A stretch of 64,000 nucleotides of DNA, taken from assembly GCF_014652715.1 (NCBI RefSeq), contig NZ_BMZI01000001.1, positions 81,842 to 145,841 of the forward strand, in the 5' to 3' direction. Positions within the stretch are counted from its first letter, which is position 1. Each line of letters opens with the position of its first letter. Made by a program: the position numbers and the translations under genes. The notes beneath the pieces are model-generated. The model made no database searches. It was not told where the DNA came from and saw only the letters and a program-made list of their open reading frames with translations. This DNA is from Salinicola rhizosphaerae (GTDB lineage Bacteria > Pseudomonadota > Gammaproteobacteria > Pseudomonadales > Halomonadaceae). This document shows positions 28,643-37,705 of the stretch, piece by piece.

Positions 28643-30945
28643 GCTATCGGATCGCCGTTCGCGCGCTGTGCGAGTTCGCGGCCAAGGCCGGTGATCTGGA
28701 CTTGCGCTTCACGCCGTCGCCGACGGCGCTGGAGGGAATCGCCGGGCACCAACTGATCGTCGAGCGGCGTGGCGAGGGCTACGAAAGCGAAATATCGCTC
28801 GCTGGCCACTATCGCCAGCTCGAGGTGCGAGGCCGCGCCGATGGCTTCGATACGCGCGCCAATCGGCTCGAGGAGGTGAAAACGCACCGTGGCGACCTGG
28901 CGCGCCAGCCCGCCAACCAGCGTGCGCTGCACTGGGCCCAGGCGCGGGTCTATGCGCACCTGCTGTGTGTCGAACGCGGCCTGGATCAGATCAGTGTCGC
29001 GCTGGTCTATCTCGACATCGTCAGCCAGCGTGAGACGCTGATCGAAGAGCATCGTTCGGCTGCGGAACTGAGAGAGCATTTCGACAGTCTGTGCCACGGC
29101 TTTCTCGCCTGGGCGCAGCAGGAGCTGCTGCATCGCCGTCGGCGCGATGAGGCGCTCAGGGCGCTCTCGTTTCCCTTCGCGGACTTTCGCCAGGGCCAGC
29201 GGCCGCTGGCGGAGTCGGTCTACAAGGCGATTCACACCCGGCGCTGGCTGATGCTGCAGGCGCCGACCGGCATCGGCAAGACACTGGGTACGCTGTTTCC
29301 CATGCTCAAGGCGATGCCGGGTGAACCGCTCGACAAGATCGCGTTTCTCACCGCGCGCAATACCGGGCAGCGTCTGGCGCTGGATGCACTCGAACGTTTC
29401 GGCGCGCGGCCGGCTGGGAGTACCGAAGAAGCGGCTGCCTTGCCGCTTCGCGTCCTCGTTTTGACCTCCCGCGACAGAAGCTGTGAGCATCCGGACAAGG
29501 CGTGTCACGGCGAGTCCTGCCCTCTGGCCGCCGGGTTCTACGATCGACTGCCGGGCGCACGTCAGGCTGCCGCCACGCGAGGTTGGCTGGACCGCGAAAC
29601 GCTGCGGGAGATTGCGCTGGCCCATGAGGTGTGCCCCTACTATCTCGGCCAGGAGATGGCGCGCTGGACGGACCTGGTAGTCGGCGACGTCAACTACTGG
29701 TTCGATATGCATGCGATGCTCTTTGCGCTCGCCCGGGAGCAGCAGTGGCAGGTCGGCGTCCTGGTGGACGAGGCGCACAACCTCGTCGAGCGCGGCCGCG
29801 GCATGTACAGCGCCACGCTCGATCATGCGGCGTTTCGACGGCTCAAGCCGACGTTGCCGGCGCCGCTCAAGCGGCCGATGTCGCGCGTCGCAAGCGCATG
29901 GCAGGCGCTGGCCGAAGAGGGCGGGCTTGGCGAGAACGACGACTATCGGGTGATGCAGACCTTGCCCGGCAAGTTGATCGGCGCATTGCAGCAGGCGTGC
30001 TCCGCCATCGTCGAGTATCAGAGCGAGCAGCCGATCGCGCTCGAGAGCGAGCTGCAGCGATTTGCCTTCGATGCCCAGCACTTCTGCCGCATCGCCGAGA
30101 CCTTCGGCGATCACTCGCTGTTCGACATGACCCGCCAGCCACCTCGCGGGCGCCAGCGCCATGCCGGCGCGCAGCTCACGCTGCGCAACGTCGTGCCAGC
30201 CCCGTTCCTGGCGCCACGCTTCGCCGCCGCGCACGGCGGGACGCTCTTCTCCGCCACGCTGGAACCCGAGGCCTACTATCGTGACCTGCTTGGCTTGCCT
30301 GCCGAGGCCCCCTGGCTGGCGCTGGACTCGCCGTTTGACCTCTCGCAGCTCGAGGTTCATGTCGCGCAGCGGCTGTCGACGCGCTACCGCGATCGGGCCG
30401 CCTCTCTCGAGCCGCTGGCCGAGCGGATCGCCAGCCAGTTCCAGGCCCGACGCGGCAATTACCTGGCGTTCTTCTCGAGTTTCGCCTATCTCGAACAGGT
30501 CGCTGATCGCCTCGCCGAGCGCTTTCCGGCGGTGCCTCAGTGGCGGCAGGCCTCACGCATGGATGACAGCGCCCGCGAAGCGTTTCTGGCTCGCTTCGAG
30601 TCGGACGGTGAGGGCGTGGGATTCGCCGTGCTCGGCGGCATCTTCGGCGAGGGTATCGATCTGCCGGGCGAGCGCCTGATCGGGGCCTTCATCGCCACGC
30701 TAGGCCTGGCGCAGGTCAACCCGGTCAACGAGCAGATGCGTGCGCGACTGCAGACGCTCTACGGGCGGGGCTACGACTACGCCTACTTCTTCCCCGGCAT
30801 GCAGAAGGTGGTGCAGGCGGCCGGCCGCGTGATCCGCTCCGGCACCGACGAGGGCGTGATCCACCTGCTCGACGACCGTTTCGCTCGTCGCGAAGCGCAG
30901 GCGCTGCTGCCGAGCTGGTGGCCCACGCCGCGCTTCGATGGATAG
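28639..30945 (+). CDS. Fe-S XPD/DinG-type helicase with N-terminal PD-(D/E)XK nuclease domain
   Basis: 768 residues. A RecB/Cas4-like nuclease fold comes first, with Asp68 of GRAD and Glu79-Lys81 of EVK, followed by YAHLL. Then a superfamily 2 DNA helicase: Walker A APTGIGKT near 208-216, four cysteines (282, 289, 294, 332) that fit a 4Fe-4S cluster, DEAH box at 377-380, and motif VI with QAAGRVIRS near the end. It overlaps the FAN1-like gene and so is probably its working partner: opening DNA for crosslink or flap repair. It differs from E. coli DinG/YoaA in having the nuclease domain. Confidence 0.87.
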   Translation: MSYRIAVRALCEFAAKAGDLDLRFTPSPTALEGIAGHQLIVERRGEGYESEISLAGHYRQLEVRGRADGFDTRANRLEEVKTHRGDLARQPANQRALHWAQARVYAHLLCVERGLDQISVALVYLDIVSQRETLIEEHRSAAELREHFDSLCHGFLAWAQQELLHRRRRDEALRALSFPFADFRQGQRPLAESVYKAIHTRRWLMLQAPTGIGKTLGTLFPMLKAMPGEPLDKIAFLTARNTGQRLALDALERFGARPAGSTEEAAALPLRVLVLTSRDRSCEHPDKACHGESCPLAAGFYDRLPGARQAAATRGWLDRETLREIALAHEVCPYYLGQEMARWTDLVVGDVNYWFDMHAMLFALAREQQWQVGVLVDEAHNLVERGRGMYSATLDHAAFRRLKPTLPAPLKRPMSRVASAWQALAEEGGLGENDDYRVMQTLPGKLIGALQQACSAIVEYQSEQPIALESELQRFAFDAQHFCRIAETFGDHSLFDMTRQPPRGRQRHAGAQLTLRNVVPAPFLAPRFAAAHGGTLFSATLEPEAYYRDLLGLPAEAPWLALDSPFDLSQLEVHVAQRLSTRYRDRAASLEPLAERIASQFQARRGNYLAFFSSFAYLEQVADRLAERFPAVPQWRQASRMDDSAREAFLARFESDGEGVGFAVLGGIFGEGIDLPGERLIGAFIATLGLAQVNPVNEQMRARLQTLYGRGYDYAYFFPGMQKVVQAAGRVIRSGTDEGVIHLLDDRFARREAQALLPSWWPTPRFDG

Positions 30946-30958
30946 CGGTATCCGGCGA

Positions 30959-32608
30959 TCAGTCTTTGGCCAGCGCCTCCAACACCCTGGCCACCGCCTC
31001 GGCGCCGGGATCGACCACGCCCTTGAGCGCGCTTTCCGGCACGTAGGCGGAGCGACCGGCGTTGGCGCGGGTCAGCGTGGCGGTGGCCTGGGCGCCGTCG
31101 CGCGCGGCCTGCGCCGCCTGGGCCAGCGAATCGCCGCGCTTCAGCGCGTCGATCGCGGGAATGAGCGCGTCGAGCATGGTGCGGTCGCCCGGTTTGGCGC
31201 CACCGTAGGCCTGCATCTTTTCGACGCCTGACGCGAGCGCCGCGACGAGATCACCACGCTGGTCGAGCGACGCACCGGCGGTGGTGAAGAGAATCGATAG
31301 CAGCACACCGCTGGAGCCGCCCATGTCGCGCGAGAGCAACTGGCCGATACCGGCGAACATCAACGGCAGCGCTTGGGTGTTGAGCCGGTTGGCGCTCAGG
31401 GCCTTGGCGATCGCGTCGGCGCCGCTCTCCATGCTGGCGCCGGCATCGCCGTCGCCGCTCTTGGCGTCGAGCGCGTCGAGCGCCTGACGCGATTCGCGCA
31501 GGACCGCGACGATGCGCTCGAGCCTGGCGGTCGTCTCGGCGTCCTGCGGCGCGTTCTCCGCCAGCGCTTCGTGGTCCTGGTGCGTATCCGGCGTAAAGGT
31601 CTCCGGTCTGGCGATCGCCCGCAGGCCGGGCCACGCTGGGGCGCTGGTGGGGGCTTCGAGCGCGGCGACGATCGTCTCGTCGGCTGCCACCAGCGTGACC
31701 GAAAAACCGTGCATGTCGAGCGAGGTCATCAGCGGGGCCGGGCCGATCAGATGCGACAGACGCTCGACGCCGAGCTCGTGCAGCAGCGCGGCGCCGAGCA
31801 CGCCCATCTCCTGGGTCGAGCAGCTGCCCAGATCGTTGAGCATCGCGATCCACGGCCCTTCGCATTGACGTGCGGCCAGCGCGTCGCGTAAGGGGCCGAG
31901 CACCATCTGCATGGCCTCGTCGGCGCTCTGTGGATCGACTTCCCGCGTGCCGGTCTCGTTATGGATACCGAGACCCAGCTCCGGCGCGCGGTCGGCGGCA
32001 GCCTGACCCGGCTGGGCGGCAGGGCTGAGCGCCATGCCGAGCGAACCCATGCGTTGGCAGAGCGACTCGGCGGCCGTTCGGATATCGGCAAGTGGCGTCT
32101 CGCGGGCCGCGAGATAGCCCGCCAGCTTGTGCACGAGCAGCGTGCCGGCGATGCCGCGCGGCTGCGGTGCGTCGGCGATGGCGACGTCGTCGGCGACGAT
32201 CACCATCGCGACATCGAGCCCCTCACTGCGGGCGCGCTCGGCGGCGAGTCCGAAGTTGAGCCGATCACCGGTGTAGTTCTTGACCACCAGCAGACAGCCG
32301 GCCTCGCCGCAAACCTCGCGGATCGCGGCGAGCACGGCTTCCACGCTGGGGGAGGCGAACAGGCTGCCGGAGATGGCACCGGTCAGCATGCCGTCGCCGA
32401 CGTAGCCTGCGTGAGCGGGCTCGTGACCGGCGCCGCCGCCGGAGAGCACCGCGACCTGACGCCGACCCTGCTCGGTCTTTTGCCAGTCGGCGCGAATCAG
32501 TATGCGCAGGCCGCTTTGCGGTTCGGCGACCCGCAGTCGGGCACTGGCGGCGACGCCCTGCAGTATTTCGTCGACCACCGCGCCCGGTGCGTTGTAGAAA
32601 CGATCCAT
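30959..32608 (-). CDS. Dihydroxyacetone kinase, fused DhaK-DhaL (ATP-dependent)
   Basis: 549 residues. The DhaK part has the SGGGAGHEPAHAGYVG substrate region near 58-73, VKNYTGDRLNF, and the His of GLGIHNETG that binds dihydroxyacetone covalently. The DhaL part has the SGDGDAG Asp cluster for Mg-ATP. Being one chain, it uses ATP, not the PTS phosphate of split systems. The ATG at 32608 has GGAG at correct spacing; 32614 is the alternative. Converges with the helicase gene (13 bp apart). No glycerol genes are adjacent. Confidence 0.9.
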   Translation of the reverse strand: MDRFYNAPGAVVDEILQGVAASARLRVAEPQSGLRILIRADWQKTEQGRRQVAVLSGGGAGHEPAHAGYVGDGMLTGAISGSLFASPSVEAVLAAIREVCGEAGCLLVVKNYTGDRLNFGLAAERARSEGLDVAMVIVADDVAIADAPQPRGIAGTLLVHKLAGYLAARETPLADIRTAAESLCQRMGSLGMALSPAAQPGQAAADRAPELGLGIHNETGTREVDPQSADEAMQMVLGPLRDALAARQCEGPWIAMLNDLGSCSTQEMGVLGAALLHELGVERLSHLIGPAPLMTSLDMHGFSVTLVAADETIVAALEAPTSAPAWPGLRAIARPETFTPDTHQDHEALAENAPQDAETTARLERIVAVLRESRQALDALDAKSGDGDAGASMESGADAIAKALSANRLNTQALPLMFAGIGQLLSRDMGGSSGVLLSILFTTAGASLDQRGDLVAALASGVEKMQAYGGAKPGDRTMLDALIPAIDALKRGDSLAQAAQAARDGAQATATLTRANAGRSAYVPESALKGVVDPGAEAVARVLEALAKD

Positions 32609-32663
32609 GTTCATCTCCCGTTGTCAGGATGGTATTCCGCTGGCGTTGACCGTTCGAGAGCGA

Positions 32664-33962
32664 TCAGTGCAGCTTCATCTTCGGGCGAAGGTAGCGATTG
32701 AGACCGTCGACGATAACGGTCATGGCGGTCTTGAAGATGCCGTAGATCGCCATCTGGTGCATGCGGTAGAGAGAAGCGTAGAACAGCTTCGCCAGTCGCC
32801 CCTCGATGAATAGACTGCGCGCCGATGACCCGCCCATCAGATTGCCGACGGCTTCGAAATGCGCCAGCGAGATCAGCGAACCGCGGTCGTGATAGACGAA
32901 CGGCTTGAGCGGCTTGCCGGCCATTGCGGCACGCAGGTTGTGATAGCAGTGCGTTGCCTGCTGATGGGCGGCCTGGGCGCGCGGCGGCACGCGCTTGTCG
33001 TCCGGCTGCGGGCAGGAGGCGCAGTCGCCGAAGGCGAAAATGCGGTCGTCGTCGACGCTGGTCAGATCCTGGTTGACCTTGATCTGGTGATTGCGCTCCG
33101 TCGCGATGCCCAGGTCGGAGAGAAATGCCGGCGCGCGGATGCCGGCTGCCCAGACGCTGAGATCGGTTTCCAACGGCTCGCCGTCGGCGGTGATGAAGCC
33201 GCTGTCATTGGCTTCCGTCACGCGGGTGTCAACGTGGATCTTGACCCCGAGCCGCTCGAGCTCGCCGTGGACGGCGCGGCTGATGCGCTCCGGCAGAGCG
33301 GGGAGAATGCGCGGTGCGGCTTCGATCAGGTGAACCTCGAGCTTGCCGCTGTCCAGCGAGGTGAAGCCGTAGCTGTGCAGCATCTGCGACGCACCGAACA
33401 GCTCGGCGGCGAGTTCGACCCCGGTCGCCCCGGCGCCGACCAGGCCCACGGTCAACTTGGGACGAATGCGATGTTCGGGATCGCTGTAGCGCAGAAAGGT
33501 GTTGAGCATGTTGCGACGGAACGCTTCAGCCTGCTGCGGGCTGTCGATGAAGTGGCAATGATCGGCCACCCCCGGCGTGCCGAAGTCGTTGGAGACGCTG
33601 CCCACCGAGAGAATCAGGTAGTCGTAGTCGATCTCCCGGGCCGGCAGAACGACCGCGCCCTTGTCGTCATGAATCGCTTCCAGCGTCAGCGTGCGCGCGT
33701 CGCGGTCGATGCCGCTCAGCGTACCGCGCTGGAAACGATAGCCGTTCTGCTTGGCGTGACCCTGGTAAGAGACTTCGTCCAGGCCGGAATCGAGGGTACC
33801 GGTGGCGATTTCGTGCAGCAGCGGCTTCCAGATATGGGTCGAGTTGCGATCGACGAGGGTGATATCGGCGCGCTCGCGCTTCCCGAGCTTCTGGCCCAGC
33901 TTGGTGGCCAGTTCGAGACCGCCGGCGCCACCGCCGACGACCACGATGCGAGGGGTGGTCAT
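32664..33962 (-). CDS. ndh: Type II NADH dehydrogenase
   Basis: 432-residue FAD enzyme that passes electrons from NADH to quinone without pumping protons. FAD-binding VVGGGAGGLELA near residues 8-19, NAD-binding VGLVGAGATGVELAAEL near 165, and FAFGDCASCPQ near 310. The C-terminal part (LFYASLYRMHQMAIYG) is the amphipathic membrane-binding region. GGGAG lies 7 bp before the ATG. It is divergent from gph across a 453-bp spacer. Confidence 0.94.
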   Translation of the reverse strand: MTTPRIVVVGGGAGGLELATKLGQKLGKRERADITLVDRNSTHIWKPLLHEIATGTLDSGLDEVSYQGHAKQNGYRFQRGTLSGIDRDARTLTLEAIHDDKGAVVLPAREIDYDYLILSVGSVSNDFGTPGVADHCHFIDSPQQAEAFRRNMLNTFLRYSDPEHRIRPKLTVGLVGAGATGVELAAELFGASQMLHSYGFTSLDSGKLEVHLIEAAPRILPALPERISRAVHGELERLGVKIHVDTRVTEANDSGFITADGEPLETDLSVWAAGIRAPAFLSDLGIATERNHQIKVNQDLTSVDDDRIFAFGDCASCPQPDDKRVPPRAQAAHQQATHCYHNLRAAMAGKPLKPFVYHDRGSLISLAHFEAVGNLMGGSSARSLFIEGRLAKLFYASLYRMHQMAIYGIFKTAMTVIVDGLNRYLRPKMKLH

Positions 33963-33994
33963 GGAAAACTCCCGTGAATATCGTGAAAGGAAAG

Positions 33995-34075
33995 AGACGA
34001 AAAGCGAAATAGGGATCGGAACCGAAGAAACAGGGGCTGAAACCGAAACAGGGACTGAAAGCCGCTCAAGACCGG
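33995..34075 (+). repeat. Degenerate 18-bp tandem repeat upstream of ndh
   Basis: Purine-rich units AGGGATCGGAACCGAAG, AGGGGCTGAAACCGAAAC and AGGGACTGAAAGCCG follow one another, period about 18 bp, preceded by a more decayed GAAAGG/GAAAAG stretch. It lies in the probable 5' leader or promoter region of ndh. Confidence 0.5.
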
Positions 34076-34215
34076 TGTTAACCCTTCGGGGCGCCAGACG
34101 CGAGGTGCGGCTCGGGAACCAGCCGCGTCACAGGATGCAAAACAGGGCGCGACAGAAGATAGCGCACGCACGAGGAAAGAGGCGGAAGCGCTGAGGCATG
34201 CGATGTACGGGTAAA

Positions 34216-34249
34216 GTGTGCGTACTTGTAGTGTGCGTACTCTTATAAT
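34216..34249 (+). promoter_or_regulatory. TATAAT with upstream 11-bp direct repeats (gph promoter/operator candidate)
   Basis: GTGTGCGTACT at 34216-34226 is repeated exactly at 34231-34241, two bases before TATAAT (34244-34249). The pair, 15 bp centre to centre, covers the -35 zone, where no good TTGACA is present. This looks like an activator or repressor site for the gene(s) to the right, gph and perhaps trpE. Confidence 0.5.
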
Positions 34250-34415
34250 GTGACAGTCCGGCGCAATCACGTCGTGGGGCACCCGTCGGTTCGACGAAAG
34301 AATGTGCCTCAGGATACGCCGATGAGGTCGACTTGGCATCCGCGTGTTGCGCTGGCCGTCGCGGTCGTGGGTAATGGACGCTGGCGCATATTTTCACTCT
34401 TTCAAGGAATGGCCG

Positions 34416-35081
34416 ATGCACCCGATGCTCGAGGATATCCAACTCGTCGCCTTCGATCTCGATGGCACGCTGATCGATTCCGTGCCGGATCTTGCGGCGG
34501 CGGTCGACGCGATGCTGTCCGAGCGGGGGCTGCCCGCCGCCGGAGAGGCGCGGGTCCGAGACTGGGTCGGCAATGGTTCGCACAAGCTGGTCGAGCGCGC
34601 CCTGCAGTGGGCATGCCTGCGCGAGCCGGCCGAAGCCGAGACCGATGCGGCACTCGCGCGGTTCATGGACTTTTATGGCCAGGACCCGTGCGCGCGGACT
34701 CGAGTCTATCCGGGGGTCGTGAAAGCACTCGAGCGCCTTCACGAGCGCGGCATCATCGTCACGCTGATCACCAACAAGCCAGCGGCATTCATCGACCCGC
34801 TGCTCCGCGGGCTGTCGCTGGCATCGTTCTTTCAGCTGGCGCTGGGCGGCGACTCGCTACCGGAGAAGAAACCGCATCCCGCGCCGCTACTTCACATGGC
34901 CGAACATTTCGGCGTCGCCCCGGCCAACGCGCTGATGGTGGGTGACTCCCGCCACGACGTGGAAGCCGGCAAGCGGGCCGGCTTTCGCACCCTGGCGGTG
35001 CCGTACGGATACAATCACGGCGAACCCGTGGCCGAGAGCGGGCCTGACGGCATTGTTGAATCGCTCGAGGAACTCGTTTAG
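34416..35081 (+). CDS. gph: Phosphoglycolate phosphatase / HAD hydrolase (Gph or MupP)
   Basis: 221-residue HAD-superfamily phosphatase. Motif I DLDGTLIDS near residues 13-21, motif II LITNKP near 115, Lys in EKKPHPAP, and motif IV GDSRHD near 175. In Pseudomonas relatives near trpE/mupP act on phosphoglycolate or N-acetylmuramate 6-phosphate; sequence alone does not separate them. AAGGAA precedes the ATG at 34416. It lies upstream of trpE with the candidate trp leader in between. Confidence 0.85.
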   Translation: MHPMLEDIQLVAFDLDGTLIDSVPDLAAAVDAMLSERGLPAAGEARVRDWVGNGSHKLVERALQWACLREPAEAETDAALARFMDFYGQDPCARTRVYPGVVKALERLHERGIIVTLITNKPAAFIDPLLRGLSLASFFQLALGGDSLPEKKPHPAPLLHMAEHFGVAPANALMVGDSRHDVEAGKRAGFRTLAVPYGYNHGEPVAESGPDGIVESLEELV

Positions 35082-35102
35082 GGTTTTTGCCGACACCTCG
35101 TC

Positions 35103-35150
35103 ACCGACAGCCTCACCGTGCCTTGTACGCCGAAGGCGTCGGTTGCTTTT
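35103..35150 (+). terminator. Hairpin with T-run after gph
   Basis: ACCGAC (35103-35108) and GCCT (35110-35113) pair with AGGC-GTCGGT (35134-35143), and TTTT follows at 35147-35150. It could end gph or be part of the trpE leader structure. Stem has one bulge and a 20-base loop. Confidence 0.45.
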
Positions 35151-35187
35151 CCCACCCACGTTTTTCTGTTTCTGGACCGAGCCCGAC

Positions 35188-35259
35188 ATGCGACCGGATA
35201 GCCAACGCCCTGTTTGCCCCAGCGCCCTGATGCGTCACGTCAAGCGCTGGCGATGGTGA
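35188..35259 (+). CDS. Candidate trp leader peptide (TrpL-like)
   Basis: A 23-codon open frame 54 bp upstream of trpE ends Arg-Trp-Arg-Trp then TGA; an internal ATG at 35230 would give a 9-residue peptide with the same end. Two Trp codons in the last three are what a tryptophan attenuator needs. I do not see a classical terminator with U-run between this frame and trpE, and the ribosome binding site is poor, so the call is tentative. Confidence 0.3.
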   Translation: MRPDSQRPVCPSALMRHVKRWRW

Positions 35260-35312
35260 CCCTCAGCCGTTGTGAATCCTTTCGCTGAATTCGATCGTCG
35301 GAGCCCGGTACC

Positions 35313-36812
35313 ATGATGACCCCTGAACGTTTTGCCGAGCTGGCTCAGGCCGGCTACAACCGTATTCCCGTCACGCGTGACGTACTGGCGGATCTCGATA
35401 CGCCATTGTCGACCTATCTCAAACTGGCCGACGCGCCCTGGACCTTTCTGCTCGAGTCCGTGCAGGGCGGCGAGAAGTGGGGGCGCTACTCGATCATCGG
35501 GTTACCATGCCGGGAGCGCATCGAGGTTCGTGGTTTTACCGTGCGCCACATCGTCGACGGCGAGCAGCAGGGCGCTGCCGAGGTCGAGGATCCGCTGACC
35601 TGGATCGAGCAGTTCCAGTCGCGCTTCAAGGTGCCGATCCTCGACGATCAGCCGCGCTTCGACGGCGGGCTGGTCGGTTATTTCGGCTATGACACCATCC
35701 GCTATATCGAGCCGCGTCTACGCTCCAGGCTGGCGGCGGAGAAGCCGGACCCGATCGGCGTGCCGGATATCCTGCTGATGGTCTGCGACGATCTCGTCGT
35801 GTTCGACAACCTTTCCGGCCGGCTGCAGCTCTGGACGCATGCCGATCCGCAGCAGGCCGATGCCTACGCCGACGCCGTCGAGCGTCTCGAGGTGCTTGAG
35901 CTCAAGCTGCGCAGCGCAACCTTCAACACGCTGAGCCCCGGCACCGGTCGTGCCGATGTCGCCGAGGACGACTTCCACGCCAGCTTCAGCGAGCAGGGCT
36001 ACAAGGACGCGGTGGCCAGGATCAAGGAGTACGTGCTGGCCGGAGACGTCATGCAGTGCGTGCCTTCGCAACGCATGTCGATCCCTTACCAGGCGCCGCC
36101 GCTCGATCTGTATCGCGCGCTACGCAGCCTCAATCCGTCGCCGTACATGTTCTTCCTCAATCTGGACGATCATCATGTCATCGGCTCCTCACCGGAGATC
36201 CTGACGCGTCTGGAGGGCGAGGAGGTGACGGTTCGTCCGATTGCCGGCACCCGCCATCGCGGGGCGACGCCAGAGGAGGACAAGGCACTCGAGGAAGATC
36301 TGCTGGGCGACCCCAAGGAGATTGCCGAGCACCTGATGCTGATCGACCTCGGGCGCAACGATATCGGCCGCATCAGCCAGACCGGCACGGTCGAGTTGAC
36401 CGACAAGATGGCGATCGAACGCTACTCCCACGTCATGCACATCGTCTCCAACGTCACCGGCAAGCTGAAAGAGGGGATGTCCGCGATGGACGTGCTGCGC
36501 GCCACGTTCCCGGCGGGCACACTCTCCGGCGCACCGAAGATCCGCGCGCTGGAGATCATCGACGAGCTGGAACCCGTCAAGCGCGGTGTCTACTCAGGCG
36601 CGGTCGGCTATCTCTCCTGGCATGGCAACATGGACATGGCGATCGCGATCCGCACGGCCGTATTGAAAGACGGCGAGCTACATGTTCAGGCGGGCGGCGG
36701 CATCGTCGCCGACTCCAATCCGGACGACGAGTGGCACGAAACGCTCAACAAGCGTCGGGCGCTGTTCCGTGCCGTGGCGATGGCCGAGAAGGGGCTCGAC
36801 AATCTGAATTGA
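35313..36812 (+). CDS. trpE: Anthranilate synthase component I
   Basis: 499 residues. It makes anthranilate from chorismate with ammonia from TrpG. The N-terminal feedback region has the LLES motif (near 47-50) that binds tryptophan. The chorismate-binding domain carries [21 protein letters not shown] and [11 protein letters not shown]. No trpG, trpD or trpC follows here, so the component II gene must be elsewhere. GGAG is 9 bases before the ATG. Confidence 0.96.
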   Translation: MMTPERFAELAQAGYNRIPVTRDVLADLDTPLSTYLKLADAPWTFLLESVQGGEKWGRYSIIGLPCRERIEVRGFTVRHIVDGEQQGAAEVEDPLTWIEQFQSRFKVPILDDQPRFDGGLVGYFGYDTIRYIEPRLRSRLAAEKPDPIGVPDILLMVCDDLVVFDNLSGRLQLWTHADPQQADAYADAVERLEVLELKLRSATFNTLSPGTGRADVAEDDFHASFSEQGYKDAVARIKEYVLAGDVMQCVPSQRMSIPYQAPPLDLYRALRSLNPSPYMFFLNLDDHHVIGSSPEILTRLEGEEVTVRPIAGTRHRGATPEEDKALEEDLLGDPKEIAEHLMLIDLGRNDIGRISQTGTVELTDKMAIERYSHVMHIVSNVTGKLKEGMSAMDVLRATFPAGTLSGAPKIRALEIIDELEPVKRGVYSGAVGYLSWHGNMDMAIAIRTAVLKDGELHVQAGGGIVADSNPDDEWHETLNKRRALFRAVAMAEKGLDNLN

Positions 36813-36837
36813 GCGCCTCTTCTCGCTAGACGTTCTC

Positions 36838-36857
36838 GGGCGGCTCTCCCGCCGCCC
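36838..36857 (+). terminator. Hairpin after trpE
   Basis: GGGCGGC (36838-36844) and GCCGCCC (36851-36857) form a perfect 7-bp stem with a 6-base loop 25 bp after the trpE stop. TCTGG follows, not a real T-run, so terminator strength is uncertain. Confidence 0.4.
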
Positions 36858-36941
36858 TCTGGGGTATGAACCTGACCTCCTGTCGGGCGAGATGGCCGGG
36901 CTGTCATCACTCGGTCATCACCGTCGGTTCTTATCGGCGGT

Positions 36942-37634
36942 ATGCGACCCGAATTTCCCAGACCCGTCTCTTCTCGACATGGCCGCCGACGGCCTCGCCA
37001 GGCGGGCGGCCTTGTCGTGCCTTGGCGCCCGATGATGGCTCTCGTGCTGGCCGGCGTCGCCCTGGTAGTGGTCATACGCTGGGGCGACGCGCCCGTGGCC
37101 TTTATCGAGACGTTGCCCGCGCTGCCGCTCTTTGCCGTGATGGCCGGATTGCCGGCGCTGGGGTTGCCGATGACACCGCTTTACGTGCTGGCCGGGCTGC
37201 GCTTCGGTATCCCCGCCGGGCTCGCCTTCTCGGCGGCGGCCACGCTTTTGAACCTGTTGCTCTGCTACGCCCTCGCCAGCGGCAGGCTGCGCCCGTTGCT
37301 GCAACGGCGGCTGGCGCGTCGCTTTCCGCGGCTCGGCGACCTTCACGAAGCGAGCGGCGATGCCTGGCGATTCGCGCTCTGCGTCAAGCTGATACCGGGG
37401 GTGCCGATGTTCCTCAAGCACTACGCGCTGGGGGCACTTGGCGTGCCTTGCCGCATCTACCTGACGGCGGCGCTTCTGACCACCGGGCCTTACGGTGCCG
37501 CGTTCGTGGTGCTGGGCCAGTCGGCATTGGAGGGTCGCGCCGGGCTGGCGCTGGTGGCGATCAGCATACTGCTTCTGACGTCGGTGCTGCTGGCGGGGTG
37601 GCGACGCCGACGGCTGCGTGTCGCGGCCGCTTGA
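36942..37634 (+). CDS. VTT (TVP38/DedA-like) membrane protein
   Basis: 230 residues with about five hydrophobic segments. The GLPMTPLYVLAGLRFG and KLIPGVPMFLKHYALG segments match the VTT/SNARE-associated family, whose members act in lipid flipping or membrane homeostasis. The start is uncertain: ATG at 36942 gives a 30-residue Arg-rich extension, while MMALVLAG at 37029-37032 begins directly at the first helix. No clear ribosome binding site at either. Convergent with argF. Confidence 0.7.
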   Translation: MRPEFPRPVSSRHGRRRPRQAGGLVVPWRPMMALVLAGVALVVVIRWGDAPVAFIETLPALPLFAVMAGLPALGLPMTPLYVLAGLRFGIPAGLAFSAAATLLNLLLCYALASGRLRPLLQRRLARRFPRLGDLHEASGDAWRFALCVKLIPGVPMFLKHYALGALGVPCRIYLTAALLTTGPYGAAFVVLGQSALEGRAGLALVAISILLLTSVLLAGWRRRRLRVAAA

Positions 37635-37637
37635 TGT

Positions 37638-37666
37638 CGCCGCGCCCGATGAGGGCGGGCGCGGCG
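37638..37666. terminator. Strong hairpin between convergent VTT gene and argF
   Basis: CGCCGCGCCC (37638-37647) and GGGCGCGGCG (37657-37666) make a perfect 10-bp stem with a 9-base loop, 3 bp after the VTT stop. No T-run on either side; its position between converging genes suggests a termination role. Confidence 0.45.
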
Positions 37667-37705
37667 ATCATGAGGCGCAGACATAGGGCGCAGAGAGAGT
37701 GGCGA

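Larger units (their letters stand above)
33963..34415. other. 453-bp divergent spacer ndh/gph with repeats
   Basis: No gene is supported. It holds the purine-rich 18-bp repeat (33995-34075) near ndh, and an 11-bp direct repeat with a TATAAT (34216-34249) on the gph side. Both are listed separately. The rest shows nothing I can name. Confidence 0.4.

Noticed and set aside
28594-30360. A 588-codon minus-strand frame over the helicase gene
   Set aside because: Antisense shadow; the plus-strand frame has all helicase motifs.
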